Shown piece after piece: positions 27,208 through 40,475 of a stretch of 64,000 bases of DNA (positions are counted from its first letter, which is position 1; each line of letters begins with the position of its first letter). Position numbers and translations under genes: made by a program. This DNA comes from Arbacia lixula (taxonomy: Eukaryota; Echinodermata; Echinoidea; Arbacioida; Arbaciidae): contig OZ022584.1 of the NCBI GenBank assembly GCA_963669155.1, positions 16,175,417-16,239,416 on the forward strand. The letters run 5' to 3'. The notes beneath the pieces were generated by a model. That model was not told the DNA's origin, did no database searches, and was given only the letters and a program-made list of their open reading frames with translations.

Positions 27208-27233
27208 TCTCCATCGTTCTGTATCTGTCCCTA

Positions 27234-27294
<61 letters not shown>

Positions 27295-27420
27295 GGCTGC
27301 CTCGCTGTCTCTTATTCTCTGTCTCTCTCTGTCCCTCTCCCTATACCCTCCCCCTCTCTCTGTATCTCTGTATCTATGTCTTTCTGTCTCTCTCCCTCCC
27401 CCCTCTCTCTCTTTCTATAA
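26915..27420. repeat. (CT)n/(CTGT)n/(CA)n compound microsatellite
   Basis: CTCTGTCTCT repeats, a CA block at 27051-27105, and CT blocks at 27172-27203 and 27239-27290. Confidence 0.95.
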
Positions 27421-28847
27421 TTTTATTTCTCACTTGTCTCTCCCTTCGCTCTTTCTTAGCTTATCATAAGTATTTCCGATTACTCCTTCTAGAAAGCCAG
27501 TAAATCATGAAAAAAAAACATGACGGTAGATCTTTCACCATGTTCATGATTCGAAGTTACATGCAGAACTGACTAAAAAAAGATTTCCGCGATAGTGTCA
27601 ACGTTTTCATGACTTTCATAGTTAGAGAAAATCGTCAGTATTATGAGGATTATGTCATCATTAATCATTACAATGATAATAATGATGATGATAATAATGA
27701 TGATTTTGAGAAGAAGACAGGACAGAGAGGAGAAGAAATTAAATAGAGAGCAATAAAGATAAAGAGACAGAAACAAAGAGAGGGGGAGGGGCGGGACGGG
27801 GGGGGGGGGGGAGAATAAGAGAGGAGGGATGTGAGAAGGGGTAGAGAGTGTGTACACTTTAATTTGTTTGAATGCTTGTAAATTTGTTTACAGCAAAATT
27901 CAAAGTCGGAAACAGAAACAAAACTATGAAAACTTGTAAATCATGTAAAATAACGTAAACCAGATACGACCAAAAGTAGCCTGAAATAAACAGATCGGAT
28001 TTTCACTAAACCATAAGCATCTCACGAAAACTACATTTCAATCTTAATAATTCCGTACTTTCGTTTTATTTGTAGAACAGCCAAACGAATTTTCACTCAC
28101 CAGAGAATTACCATGTTGTTAAATAACACGATGTCCCACCGATAAACAATAATTTTCGTTACAAAATATTCATAGCGAGAAGCCCACTCTCTTTAGTTTC
28201 TTGGAAGCCCCCCTTAAATCGCCTCCTCTCCATTTCATTCCCGGGATTACTTTTTTTTCATAATCCTCTTATTCAGCGTCCATTAAGCCCCATCTCTCAT
28301 TTCTCTAGTATTATTCCTCCGCAAGGCCAAGTAGAACAATCCACTCTAGAAATTAATGAGTCTTTTTCTTTAAACGCAGAGCATAAACAAAGAAAAGGGG
28401 ACGGGTTTTTTTTTATAATAATCACCACTCTCGATTTTTTTTTCTTCTTGTAGTGGATTCTCTTCAGCAAAGAGATTAATATAGCTGGAGAAGATATTAC
28501 AACAGTAGCCGCGCATTTCTTTCTTGTCTCCCGAGGACCACCTTTCCCTCCCTTCTAGCTCCCCCAAACTCCCGCGGTGGGCAGGGCGGAAGAACGGTGC
28601 CCGCGGCGATACGAAGAGTATTTGCCATCGTTCAAGATTTTGCTTTATAAATCCTGTTTTGAACTCCCTGTTGTCTCTTTGAATCCTTTATTCATATCAT
28701 TTTCGTCAATTACGGGTAGAGTTCGGCAGGCGTGTTAGTCTTAAATATCTTAAATCCGCTGTTGAGTTCATCCAAATTGATTAGGCTATAGTCGAATTTA
28801 TATATAGATTCATATTCAGCCGTAGTTAGTTGTTTGTATATGTAAGT

Positions 28848-29085
28848 TTGTGTGTAAATACGTGTGAGTAGGTTTGTGTGCCAATGTTATTTGTGTATAA
28901 TATGTTTATGTGTGTACTAGCGTGTGTATTATGTATGTTAGTAGGTATGTGTTAGTGTTAGAGCGTGTGCGTGTGTGTATGGATGTGTGTGAGTGTGTGT
29001 GTGTATGTGTGTGTGTATGTGTGTGTGTATGTGTGTGTGTGTGCGTGTGTGTCGCGCGCGCCCACATGTGTGTGTGTGTGTGTGA
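28848..29085. repeat. (TG)n-rich tract with a CGCGCG core
   Basis: TG repeats with TATG interruptions and a CGCGCGCGCCC segment at 29053-29063; alternating purine-pyrimidine throughout. Confidence 0.95.
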
Positions 29086-29439
29086 TCGCAAGTGAAAGTA
29101 AGTGAAAGAGAAGGAGAAAAAGAAAGAAGAGAAAAGAAATAAAAAAAAACCCCAAAGCCAGAGGTGAAGGAAGAAGAAGACAAGTCATGGACAGGGATGG
29201 ATGCAGATAACAAAGAGACATGAAATCAGGTAAAGTTTGCCTGTCGTGCATGAGCAGAAGAGTTCCTAAACACCTACTTCACCTCGGCCCTCTGTCTCGC
29301 CCCAACTCCCTGGACGCTAGCCCGCTCGGCCTGGCGCCACTTACACGTGACCACCCCTCCAAGCGCCGCTAATTTGAAGACCAACTTGAGCGCAGGAAGT
29401 GCTCATCCCTTACAAGAGGAATCGACCACTAGATCTCAC

Positions 29440-30460
29440 CCACCGACCCCCCCCCCCCCCCCCACATCCCCCTCCCCACCTAAATATCTCTTTCTCTTGC
29501 TCTCTCTCTCTCCCTGTCTCTCTCCCTCTCTGTCTTCCCCACCCACTTTCTTTCTTTCTCTCTTGGTTTTGTCTCAGTCTGTCTGTCTTGTCTACACTCT
29601 TTTCTTTTCTTTTCTTTTCTCTTTCTCCCTCTCGCTCTCTTTCTTTCTCTTCCCCTCTCTCCAAATTTCCGTTCTTCCAGATCGCATCTTCATTTTACCC
29701 TTTCATCTATTCTCTAGTCTTTTCTTATTTACTTTTCTCTCTCTCTCTCTCTCTTTCTTCCTCTTACTCTAATTTAACGACGTTCTTTTTTCATCTCGTT
29801 TCTTCTTTCATTCATTTTCGACTCTTCCCTATTCTCTATTCTCTATTCTCTCATTTCTCTGCTCATAACAGCCCACCTCTCCTACATCCTACTTCACCAA
29901 TCTCCTCATCCATTCCTCTCTCCTTTCTCCTCTCTCCTCTCTCTCTTCTCCTCGCGCCTTATTATTCCATTTTTTCTCCCTCTACTCCTGTCTCCTCCCC
30001 TCAACCCCTCTTCTGCTCCTGCTTCTCCCTCTTCTCCTTTCTCTTCCCTCATCCCTTCTCCTTCCTTCTTCTCCCACTTCTCCTTCTCCTTCGCTCATCT
30101 CATCTTCTTTCTTCTCCTTCCCCCCCCCCCCTCCTCCCATTTTCTCCTTTTTCTCATTTCTCTCCCTCTTCTCCTCTCTCCACCCTTCACCCTTTTCTCC
30201 CTCTCCTCCCCTCTCCTCCCACTCCTTCTTCTGTTTTTCCTTCCTTTTTCTTTCCCCCTCTTCTCCTCTCTCCTCCCTTCATCCAATCGTCTTCCCTTTT
30301 CTCCTCCCCTCCTCCCTTCTTTTCCTTCTCCTTCTACTGTTGTCCTTCTCTTCCCTCCTTCCTTCTCCTCCCTCCTTCTCTTCCCTCCTTCTTCCTTCTC
30401 CTCCCTCCTTCCAAACCTCCTTCTCCTCCCTCCTTCCCAACCTCTTTCCCCTTACCCCTC
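29440..30460. repeat. About 1-kb polypyrimidine tract (plus strand)
   Basis: The plus strand is almost entirely C and T, with mixed CTCC, TTCTC and CCTCCTTC motifs and a C run at 29449-29463 and 30121-30131. It keeps a 365-codon Ser/Leu/Pro/Phe frame open merely because stops need A or G. Confidence 0.9.
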
Positions 30461-30649
30461 CGAGAGCATGTGCCGCATGCGAGCCTGCGGGTATGATTTC
30501 TGATATTGCTCGAGCCCAGCCCAACTTCCTCTCCCTCGTCGGAAACCAAATCGCCGAAAAAGGTTTTCATGTTGGTTATCAATTTAATTTGTTTTTGTTT
30601 TGTCACCATGGCCGTTCTGTGACTTTAATTCATCTAAGAAGATGCTGAA

Positions 30650-32960
30650 AATGCTAAAAACAGACGAATCACTATTTAAAATAACGCATTCATATTGTGC
30701 TAGCCTCCATTCCGAAGCAGTCCAGTCAATCTAGCGATTTTTGAAGGGGTTACCTCACACAAATTGCAACATCATTTATTTTACTGCAGTTGATTTCAAT
30801 ATCGTCCCTTTAACACTGGAAAAAAGTCATCCAACATCCAAGAATGGGGAAACTATGAAATGTGCATATTATGCAAATGAACATTTGTGTTATAAGAGAA
30901 TTAAGGAAAACAAAAAAAGAGAAAAAGACCTAGGTACCCGATTGAAGCGATGAAAGTGTGCAAACCAATGTTTGTGAGGTCATTGAAGATGATAGACCTA
31001 TCGATAGGTTGGTATCATTAAGCTAATTTGCATAATTTGCTTAATTATCCCTAAAAAGACCGCGAAACGGGAGAGAAAAATCATGTTTGTCATATATCGT
31101 TTGTAACGCACAGGGAATACCGGACAGTACAGAAGTCAATAAATACTAGGCATTTGATATATTGCATCAAAATTGATCTCACAGAATATCGTAATCATCT
31201 GTGTATAAGAAGAGCTGGTTTGCTGGTTGTAATCTTGATGAAACAAAGACGGGTGCCTTTGAAACCACAAATCGTAACGAAACATAACTAAACGTACATT
31301 AATTTAACCCTAGTTGAGGAGGATGTATATGTTTAATCAAAACACTTTTTAGAGGTAAGATGATATTTTTTATAACACATGTAAGAGAGGTACATAAATC
31401 TGAGTGTGGAAGAAAGGTAGATAAAAGAAAGAGATAAAGACAGAAAATGAGAAAGACTTCTTAACACAATTCCTATTCATTCAAACAATAGTGTCATTCA
31501 TCAGGCTAAAGTTTTTAAAGGGTTGTAAAAGGACATCCGGCACAATAAGAGGGCTTTATACATGTTTCAATCATTTTAATTACAAATATACACATGATTT
31601 CTTATAAAATCTTTCATCATTCATACTTACCACTAATCATTAAATATATATCATGTTCGAGACAACGGAGGAGTTAAAGGAGAAGACTTTGTTATATAAT
31701 TCGAAGTGATGTTTGTGAACAACGTAATGTCATGGTAGTACAATGTCAACAATATAGGTCCAATATGTATGGCACTGCAATTGTTATACTATGGGTACAA
31801 TGGATTTACAAGGGCCCCGCTCCATAGTTGTAGGTAGTATTTCTATCCATATTCTTGAAATACCATCGATACCATGGAAGATCCAGTTGTACTTTACAAA
31901 CTAAAATCACATGATCCTTAGTCAATAGCGCGGCATTCTGCAATGATCATAAAATACCGAAATGTGACGTCAGATGAGCTTGTTGTCAAGACAACTTGTT
32001 CTAAACTACATGTATGTGGGTTTAGCAAACAGTGGTGATTACAGCGGGATCTCTCAGTGAGAGTGCCCGGCGACACTAGCCCGCTAGACAATGTCGTACC
32101 AGTTAAACTCTAACTTGAATGATGTTGTTTAGAACCAGAAACCTGCATGATAACAAATGGATATGACGACACCACTTCGGTTCTCACTGGGTTACCATGG
32201 TTACTCTTGTGCTGATGCGCAGCTTCCGCGCATGCAAGGTACGGGTCCGGACGATGTTTGTAAGAAGAGAGAATGGATTGCGTGACCTCCTTGCGCCCGA
32301 CGCAAGAATTGTCTGTGAAACCCGACGCAGACCAGACGCAGACCAGTCACACCAACGACCTCACCTGAGGAGATTCACCCCTCTCGGTTCCCGCTCGAAA
32401 CGCGAGACTTGCAGCTGCTAAATGGTCAGTTTAAGGTGACGGGGTCAAGACTTGACCTCAAAAAGTCACCTAAAACAAGCAATTCGTGACGTTGCGACCG
32501 GGGCCCGGATGCCGAGAGCATAGAAAGGGGAGAACGTTCGCCCCTCATCATGTCACCCACCCTACCCCGCGATGACTGGCCAAGGTCTCAGTCTGTCGGT
32601 CTGCGCACGGCCGCGGCGCAGGCTCGGGTCTTACGTCATACAGCATTATCATGGGACATGATCACATCAATAATACAAATCATTCGCGTTGTCTTTAAGA
32701 TAATGGAGACACTGGTTTTGAGTGTTATTTTGAAATAGAACTTAAAGTTTTAACTTAGGTTTCGACTGAATTCCCCTACAATCCGTGACTGCCATTCACA
32801 GTACTGAAGGCGCATCTTTGGACTTAAAGTTAGTTTACAGAATACTAACCGACATAGCTACCACACTTTTTGACTTAAAGTTTCTTCCAGAATACCAGCC
32901 CAGGACGATACAATATGAATAGTTCTTTTGGTCTTAAGAGAATGTAGGTACTGGTGTGGT
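30650..32960. other. Stretch without a supported gene
   Basis: AT-rich to about 32030, then a CpG-rich patch at 32190-32640 (short frames, tandem-like GACGCAGACCAGACGCAGACCAG near 32320). The patch could be regulatory; no splice-bounded exon was accepted. Confidence 0.4.
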
Positions 32961-32971
32961 CTTTCTATGTT

Positions 32972-33200
32972 TTCTTCTTCTTCTTCTTCTTCTTCTTCTT
33001 CTTCTTCTTCTTCTTCTTCTTCTTCTTCTTCTTCTTCTTCTTCTTCTTCTTCTTCTTCTTCTTCTTCTTCTTCTTCTTCTTCTTCTTCTTCTTCTTCTTC
33101 TTCTTCTTCTTCTTCTTCTTCTTCTTCTTCTTCTTCTTCTTCTTCTTCTTCTTCTTCTTCTTCTTCTTCTTCTTCTTCTTCTTTTTCTTCTTTTTCTTCC
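32972..33200. repeat. (TTC)n triplet array, about 70 uninterrupted copies
   Basis: TTC is uninterrupted from 32972 to about 33183, then has T-rich interruptions to 33200. All long frames here (poly-Ser, poly-Phe, poly-Leu, poly-Arg, poly-Lys) are repeat translations. Confidence 0.98.
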
Positions 33201-36200
33201 TCTCTCTTTTACAGAAGAGTGTGGAGAGGGAGGCGAAGATGGACATGGAAAGGGACTTACCATGTGTGGTTGAGTAGGTAAATATTGAAGGAAAGATTTA
33301 TAGAGAGAATATTGAAAGATGGAGTAATATTAGATATTTGTTTTCATATCTATTCAATAAGATCATGTCTTTATGAAAAGATGTGTCTCAGCCAAAATGG
33401 CTGGATCATCAAGTATATGAATTACTGAATAATTCACGAAGGAGCAGTTTATCGGGATTTATTTTGCATACACGTATGTATTATGTTGCAAAAAACAACG
33501 AGCACAGTAAAATAGGACGTTTTGTTCTGCACAGTTGTAAAATGATTTTTCTTATCCCACTGCAAAGAGACATGCGTTATTCATGTTTCTAGCCTCCCCC
33601 CCTCCCCCCGCCTCCACCACCACCCCATGTGAGTTGAGGAAAGACGGGGCGAGGAGGGGGGAAATAAAACGGATGAGCAAGTATGACGTGGTGTGACAAG
33701 CCAAAAGGTGGAATTCATTTCAGTAATCAGACCAGTTCACGGCCTTCTCCAGGCGTTTTTTTTTTCTGTCGAAGACAGTACTGGAATAATTAGCGAGCTC
33801 AGCAACCCGGGGAAGACAGACGAGTCATAATAGTCTGTACAGGTCAATATTCAGTGCACAAGAGAGAGTTATCAACTCAAAACCAGTTGGTGTCTGAATC
33901 TCAAGATACGAAAAGGAATGAATGTTTACACCCTTAGCTTTGTTGTTGTTGCTGATTCATTTCCATACGTGGCGATCATTTAACATTGACTCATTTAGCC
34001 ACTCTTAAACTTAAAAAGACTTCGAATAATACATTTCAAGAGTGAAAGAATTTACACCATTTTCTTCCTTTTCCTCAATAAATTCTTTTTAACAAGAAAA
34101 AATAGGAAATAAGGTTAAATTATGACCTACGCTCGTGCATATAGGGGATAAAAACGTGTTCATAATAATGCAGTGCTCGTGATATGAGCTCAGTTCAAGA
34201 CATTGTTTGTGTTGTTAAACTGCGGTCATTTGGGGCCTGTCCAATCAGCATTTACGCTTTTTATAAAAATGCATCACTTTTAAGAAATGATAGATAAAGT
34301 TGGATGCATGCATGCTTTTCCGGAATACTATACAGTATATGAAAAGTCATATCGTTGCACCATGGACCATGGGTACATTCGAATTGCCAGTCACTTTAAC
34401 TCCGTAAATCCTTACCTTAACGATGATATGAACAGGTCGATTATTCACATGAAAATTCTCGTTGCTTCATTATTAAATTCATATTACCTCACATTATCAT
34501 ATAAGCATAGAGCAAGCTTCAGAGTACAACAGAAAAAAACACATTATGAAATTGCCCATTGAATCATAATGATGATGAATGTGTCAATAAAAACAAGCAT
34601 TGGCCTCGAAGAAAATATATAATGCATTTGTAAAGCATTATGGTAGAATCGATGGTCGGCAGAAACACATCCATTGTACATAATGTTCGCTTAATGTTCG
34701 GCAGTAAAGACAAATGTCTTTATTACCGAGCATTAGGCGAGTTCACAAAGAAAATAAGTGAGATTCTGACCGCGGCCGTAACGTCGATGTTTAACCCTTA
34801 CATTACCAGGCATGTAAAACCACGCTGACTTATTACATATCTTCATGCCAATGGCAATGAGAGGGTTAAATATCTCCAATTTCGGTATATGTGTGATAGA
34901 CCGTAGTATATCATATGAGGCGGCTTGAATGCAAAGAGCGATTACCAATGGCGTAAAACCGTTGGATACTCAGCGAAAGGTGGCGTACTTTCTCTCAGGA
35001 AAAGAAACAATTACTGCCGATTTTTAGTGAGATGCAAAACAAAGAATCCAAAGCCCCCGTATGTATAGGGTGAGATGCATGGAAACCTCGCCCGGCTCGT
35101 GGGGGTAGTCCAGGGATCATCGCCCCCTTGAGCACGTGTAGGCTTATGATTATTTTATATATAAATTGTAAGGGTGAAGCCCCCCCCCCCCCGATTCTTT
35201 TCTCTCTCTTAGAATTTCTTTTGGCTAATCGGAAGGTTAAACAAAGATATATAGATCATGTATTGATGGAATTCATATCAAACTTACGTTGTTTAAATGA
35301 TATATTTTACTTATACAATTCCTTCTTAAGATATTGGACACAATTTTCTAGCCAACAAGGAACAAATGTCTTATTCTTATATAGCCCGTCTCAAACTGTT
35401 TGTTGGTATTTTTTTTTTCTAATTTAGGAAGTCAATTCCTGAATCGATATCAATATATCAAGGGAAAGATTGCAACAATTATGAAGTTGTTTTCACTAAA
35501 AGACAAAATATAAAATGATTTGGAATATGTTTAATATTAGTCTTCTTATTCTGTTGGGCACTCTTAAAGACAGGGCAACCCATTTGCAAAAGTCATGAAA
35601 ATCGGTAGAAATCAGAAATATACCCATACGATATCGTGTATGAAATCTCACAGTCATAGTTCACAAAACATTGCATCATCGCATTCATAAATATGCAAAA
35701 TAGCAAAGGCCATTGTAATAATTTATATTGTGTTAATTTTCATGCATGCCATTTTTCCTCCTTATAAAAGAAGATTGTTATTTTTTTGTTCAATTATTTT
35801 TTATACCAAATTTACAACACAGTTTCGAACTTAAAACGACATTAAGTAAAGTTCTTGGCCTCAAATTTAGTTAGTATTATTGATCTTTATTTTCCATTGT
35901 CAGTAGAAATATCATCGCAAGTCTTTTTTAGTATGTGATTTATTATTGATAAAATACGCACCATTCAGTGAACGGAGGAAAAAATGTTGTACAGGAACAC
36001 TTAAAAGAATTCTACGATAAAATCACCCAACACGGGTGATCTAATATTAATTATTACCATCATTTTTTTTTGTGTGTGTGTGTGTGTTTTTACAACAGCA
36101 CGCATTCCATTCAAATGAGATTAATTCAATAAAAGTATTTTCCAGGACTTTTTTCTATATCATGTTTACATTTAAAACAATATATTTTAACTATTTTTAT

Positions 36201-36650
36201 TACATGGCGTACACTACAAAGTATGTTGATATTTAAGTAACACGTGTACTAAGTCTTTAAGATGATTTTATGTAAGCATGGTTATTACTAAGAATGCACG
36301 TAAATCTTAAATGACAATATGAAACATGCTTTGAAACACATGATTACAAATTGAAAGCTGTGAGGAAAACCATCACCAATTACCATGACAACCACTAACA
36401 CGATATAGGAAAAACAGGTATGTAAGACAAATTATGATTTGATTGGAAGAATATCAAATATCGGATTTTCAAACTCAAAACAAATTCAGAATTTAAAAAA
36501 TTTGTCCAAATATCTGAGCAAAGAATGACAATGTTAATAATTGAGTGATAATTGATTATCATAAATATAACGTTAAGTATAACAACATATTTGCGTAATT
36601 ATGATGGAATAGAGCAACTTTGTACATTCATTACACAATTGTACTGTAGG
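33201..36650. other. Stretch without a supported gene
   Basis: AT-rich; holds one family A repeat copy and short C runs (33595-33606, 35178-35191). No other structure was recognised. Confidence 0.45.
34791..34869. repeat. Inverted single copy of dispersed repeat family A
   Basis: The reverse complement reads TTAACCCTCTCATTGCCATT, then GGCATGAAGATATGT, AATAAGTCA and GGTAATGTAAGGGTTAA, parallel to the copy at 914-1000 over its whole length. Confidence 0.7.

Positions 36651-36654
<4 letters not shown>

Positions 36655-36712
<58 letters not shown>
36655..36712. repeat. (GA)n microsatellite abutting the RTE-like LINE
   Basis: About 28 GA copies; on the LINE strand it is (CT)n directly after the element's short 3' end. 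Confidence 0.97.
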
Positions 36713-36713
<1 letters not shown>

Positions 36714-36736
36714 AGAGAGTACATGTGTCTCTCCCT

Positions 36737-37244
36737 TTAAGTGCCATATCCGGAGACGTAGGCGATCGTGGCGTGCCACAAATCTCTGTTCCTAGCTGTC
36801 TGGATCAGCTCCACCTCCCGCTTACCCACACATATCTCTCTAATCAATGCATTCAGACTGGTCATCCAATTCATCCGTTTCTTTCCTCTACCCCTCCTTC
36901 CTTCTATCTTTCCAGTCAATGATAAATTTTCAAGACCGTCCTTTCTATATGTCCTACAAAACTCATTTGCCTAGTCCTTATCTCTATAATCAGCTTTCTC
37001 TCCACACCAGCTCTTCTTAATACCTCTTCATTGGTTACTCTGTCAGTCCATGGAATCCTCATCATGCGTCGGAGGAACCACGCTTTCTCATGTCTGATGT
37101 TATTGACCATGCTTCACTTCCATACATCAGCACAGGGTAGATGTAACAATTCAGTACTCGTAATCGAGTCTCCATTCTGTTTGTCATGTTTCTTGGGATT
37201 TTCTCCAGCTTTGTACATGTGTACGTGTTTGAAAATATGTTCAA
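36737..37244 (-). pseudogene. 3' end of an RTE/BovB-like LINE, frameshifted
   Basis: Three overlapping frames on the minus strand complete one protein tail: RVLNCYIYPVLMYGSEAW (37244-37062), then AWFLRRMMRIPWTDRVTNEE with VGHI (37110-36916), then GKIEGRRGRGKKRM ending SGYGT-stop (36919-36737). This order (YGSEAW, FLRRMMRI.WTDRVTNEEVL, GHI, GKIEGRRGRG) is the connector and C-terminus downstream of the RT domain in RTE/BovB-type elements. Frameshifts lie near 37080 and 36917. Everything 5' of the region, including the catalytic RT core, is missing. The element's 3' end runs into a (CT)n tract. Confidence 0.8.
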
Positions 37245-37769
37245 TTATGTTTATGAATGTTTGTGTATATTTTAAGTGTGTGCTGTGCATGTGTGTGTTT
37301 GTGTGTGTGTGTGTGGGGGGGGGGTGTGTGTGTATGTGCGTGTGTGCGTGGTTTGTATGCGTGTGTGTGTCTGTGTGTCTTAAATCAGCACATACTTGAA
37401 AATTATTCGTTTTTACCGTAAATCACCAGTTGTTTCTGGAGGTTGTTCGGTCAAGTGTGTGGAGGGGGGCGTGACAGGGAGACCCGCGGGGAACATCATT
37501 ACAAACCGGTTAGAGACGACGACTGCATGGGCCTCGGCCAAGGACCCGTCAAGATCAGCGGTAATCATGCTTGGTCGCACCGGCCAACCACCCCGTCACT
37601 CTTCCTCCACGATTCGCTCCCCTGCCGCTAGTCACGGCTCGATCACAGTTACGAAGCCCGTGCATCCCTCTGGCAATAATGGGGTACACCTACCTCCACA
37701 CGCCCACCCGTCAATGTCATATTGTACGTATCGTGACGTACACCTAACTACCCGCCCCTCTCCCCTCCT

Positions 37770-37770
37770 A

Positions 37771-37814
<44 letters not shown>

Positions 37815-38031
37815 TTGTGACTAGAGATTTATCCCTTCCCTATCTTACATTCTTTCTTCCTCTCCCTCAATTTTCCTTCTCTCTATTCATCTCGTATTTC
37901 ACTCTTTCTATTTGCTTCTCTTTCTATTTATACGACACATAAGCACATGCATATATTCCTTTTTTTGATCTCTCTTCCCTCTTCTCCTTAAAATCCTCCC
38001 CTTTATCCTATTTCATGATAAATCTATATCA

Positions 38032-38063
<32 letters not shown>

Positions 38064-38065
38064 AG
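37770..38065. repeat. (CT)n microsatellites
   Basis: CT blocks at 37772-37810 and 38035-38063 in generally pyrimidine-rich DNA that continues to about 38260. Confidence 0.95.
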
Positions 38066-39539
38066 CTACCCCTTTCGCAAATCCCCGTCCATCATTATCT
38101 TTCTCTCTTTTTCTGTATCTGCAGTTTCTATCATATTTATTCCTCCCCCTCACCCCTTCACTCCTTCCCTAACCTCCTCTCTCTTCCACCCCCTTCCCTC
38201 TCTACTCCGCCCCACCCTCCCCCCTCTCTCTACCCCTTTTCTCCCCCTCTCTCTCTTTCCACACACATCCTAACAGAATTTGATCGAAGACCCCGCGGAT
38301 GCCGTTAACACAGACCGTGAATGGCTGTTGACATTAAATTGATCCTAAATTCATTTCAGCGAGTGAATTAAAACTATAAGCTTTTACTCGCTTTACGTTT
38401 AGTTGAGCGCGCGCAAGCCAAAGCCAGCGGGGAATAGACCGCTCCTCCCTTCACTCCCTCGCCAAGCTAGCAAACCAAAACCAGAGGAAGAAAGACGAAG
38501 CAGAAGCAGAAGAAGAAGGAGGAGGAGGAGGAGAAGGAGAAGGAGGAGGAGAGAGAAAGAGAGAAAAGATAAATAGAGGAGTCTCCTCCCCTCTCGGTCC
38601 CGGCGCGCAGGTCCCTATGGCCCCCACTAATGGATTAAGTTCCCCCTGCTAAGAAAATATAAGGAGCAGGACGAAATAAGTAAAGCGTAAGGAAAATAGT
38701 GGGCAAAAATAACGCCAAATTTTCGCTAATTTCTCAGCGCGCAAATCCCAGACGTCCTTCCATCACACTTTACCCACGCCATAGGTAATGATTTTAACCA
38801 CGCAATCTTGTCAAAATCTTTTCTTCTTATTTCAGCATTTTCTTCAAGCCCCTGCCTGTTTTCTCTTACTCTCGACAAGCATCGCAATCTCGCCGTGCCT
38901 CGTTGCTTGTCTCGTTATTTCGGTTCTCGCTCTGTTTTTTTCTTTACTCGTCCTTTCATTCCGTTACTGTGTAAATGTTGATGGGAACGATACGGTGATG
39001 GCTGCTTGGTAGCTTGTCGTGTTAAGACTTACAAATTGAAAGCTCGAGTCACAATTTAGATCCGCTCCAAAGAACGGAAAGCAGCTGGAAAGATCCCTAG
39101 GTAGGTAAATTCTGCCAATAAAGAGGAGGGGCGAGTAGATTATGTCCACTGCCTGCATTCTACTCAACAATCTATATCTAGTTAAATTGGAATTATTTCG
39201 GGATTTTCTTCTACATAACGAGTCGGTTGTATTGTGTTCGATCTAATGTACATTATGCGAACGGGTGTGTCCTACATTAAAATCACTCTACAGTAATATC
39301 TATATAACCCTCACTCTGTCAGTATTTTGAATGACAGGATAAAACATCATGATTACGTCATCACTTATTTTTTAAATTCGCGGATTTCTATAGGTGAGTA
39401 TGGCAGCAATGTCTTCATCCCTGTATTGCGATCACAATGCTTACATCGTTGTAATTATTACAACGATGTACATCTGAATGTGACGAAAAAGAACTTATCA
39501 GAGTTTTAACTGATTTAATGCCTTCTACCAATCGCGCGC

Positions 39540-39855
39540 AATGAAATGCTGCTCCAAAGTGTAGAACTGGAGTAGAAAATGTGCCAGCGGCGCATAAAGA
39601 GTTAACTCTCCTTCTGTGCCAGACAATAATCATGCTTCTCTATGGGATTTCTGTGTATTACCGGTAAAAATAAAAACATGAAAAGTAGCACATAAGGAGT
39701 TAATTCCCTCTGTGCAAGACTCTGCTCTATGGCGTTTGTATATTTTACCGGTGTCAATAATGCAAAAAAGTCGCATAAGGACTTAACTCCTTTTGTGCCA
39801 AGCAAGGTGCTTCTCTTCTCTTTAAGACATGTGTGTATTGCTGCAACAGAAATGT
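39540..39855. repeat. Local array of dispersed repeat family B
   Basis: Degenerate units of about 80-98 bp repeat the order GAGTTAACTC-(TCTGTGCCAG)-(TGCTGCTCTATGGG)-(TGTGTATTACCGGT)-(AAAGT.GCACATAAG). Unit starts GAGTTAACTC, GAGTTAATTC and ACTTAACTCC are at about 39599, 39697 and 39780, with a partial unit before them. Confidence 0.7.
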
Positions 39856-40324
39856 GACCTTGGTACATACAAATTAGATGAATGTATTAATCCTTAATCT
39901 GCTCTGAAGTATTACTAGTATTCGGTTGTAGGTTAAGTCACATGGCATCATGTGCCCTATAAAATGAGATTCCATTGGTTAGCTCTCATACGTCCGAGGT
40001 GAGAGCGGGGGAGTGTGGGTTGCGGGGTGGGGTGGGGTGGGGGGGAGCTTATCCTCCGGTTCCCCTGAAACCTCACAGCTATTGTACGGGGACCCAGCAT
40101 TACATTCTTGTTTAGCAGGATATAGTGTGTTTCGATAATGTAAACATGGGCCATCAAAATTCAAGATTATGTCTATGATTAATTTAGAACAAATATATAG
40201 CTGTACACTATTACCAATCATGTGCTGATTACAGTATATTTCTAAGGTCATAATTACCATCAGCATCTTCTCAGCATTCACTCCAGGATGAGACACTATG
40301 CTTCGCGCCATTGCTTGTACTTCT

Positions 40325-40325
<1 letters not shown>

Positions 40326-40405
<80 letters not shown>

Positions 40406-40423
40406 AGATAGAGAGAGAGAGGG

Positions 40424-40472
<49 letters not shown>

Positions 40473-40475
40473 GTG
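40326..40475. repeat. (GA)n microsatellite
   Basis: Three GA blocks split by GGGAGGGAGGGA and GGAAGATA. Confidence 0.97.

Noticed and set aside
29399-30496. 365-codon Ser/Leu/Pro/Phe frame
   Set aside because: Pyrimidine-only DNA cannot form stop codons on that strand; composition explains the length.
32197-32421. Arg-rich 74-codon frame in a CpG-rich patch
   Set aside because: No family resemblance; part of it comes from a short GACGCAGACCA duplication. Kept only as a possible regulatory patch.
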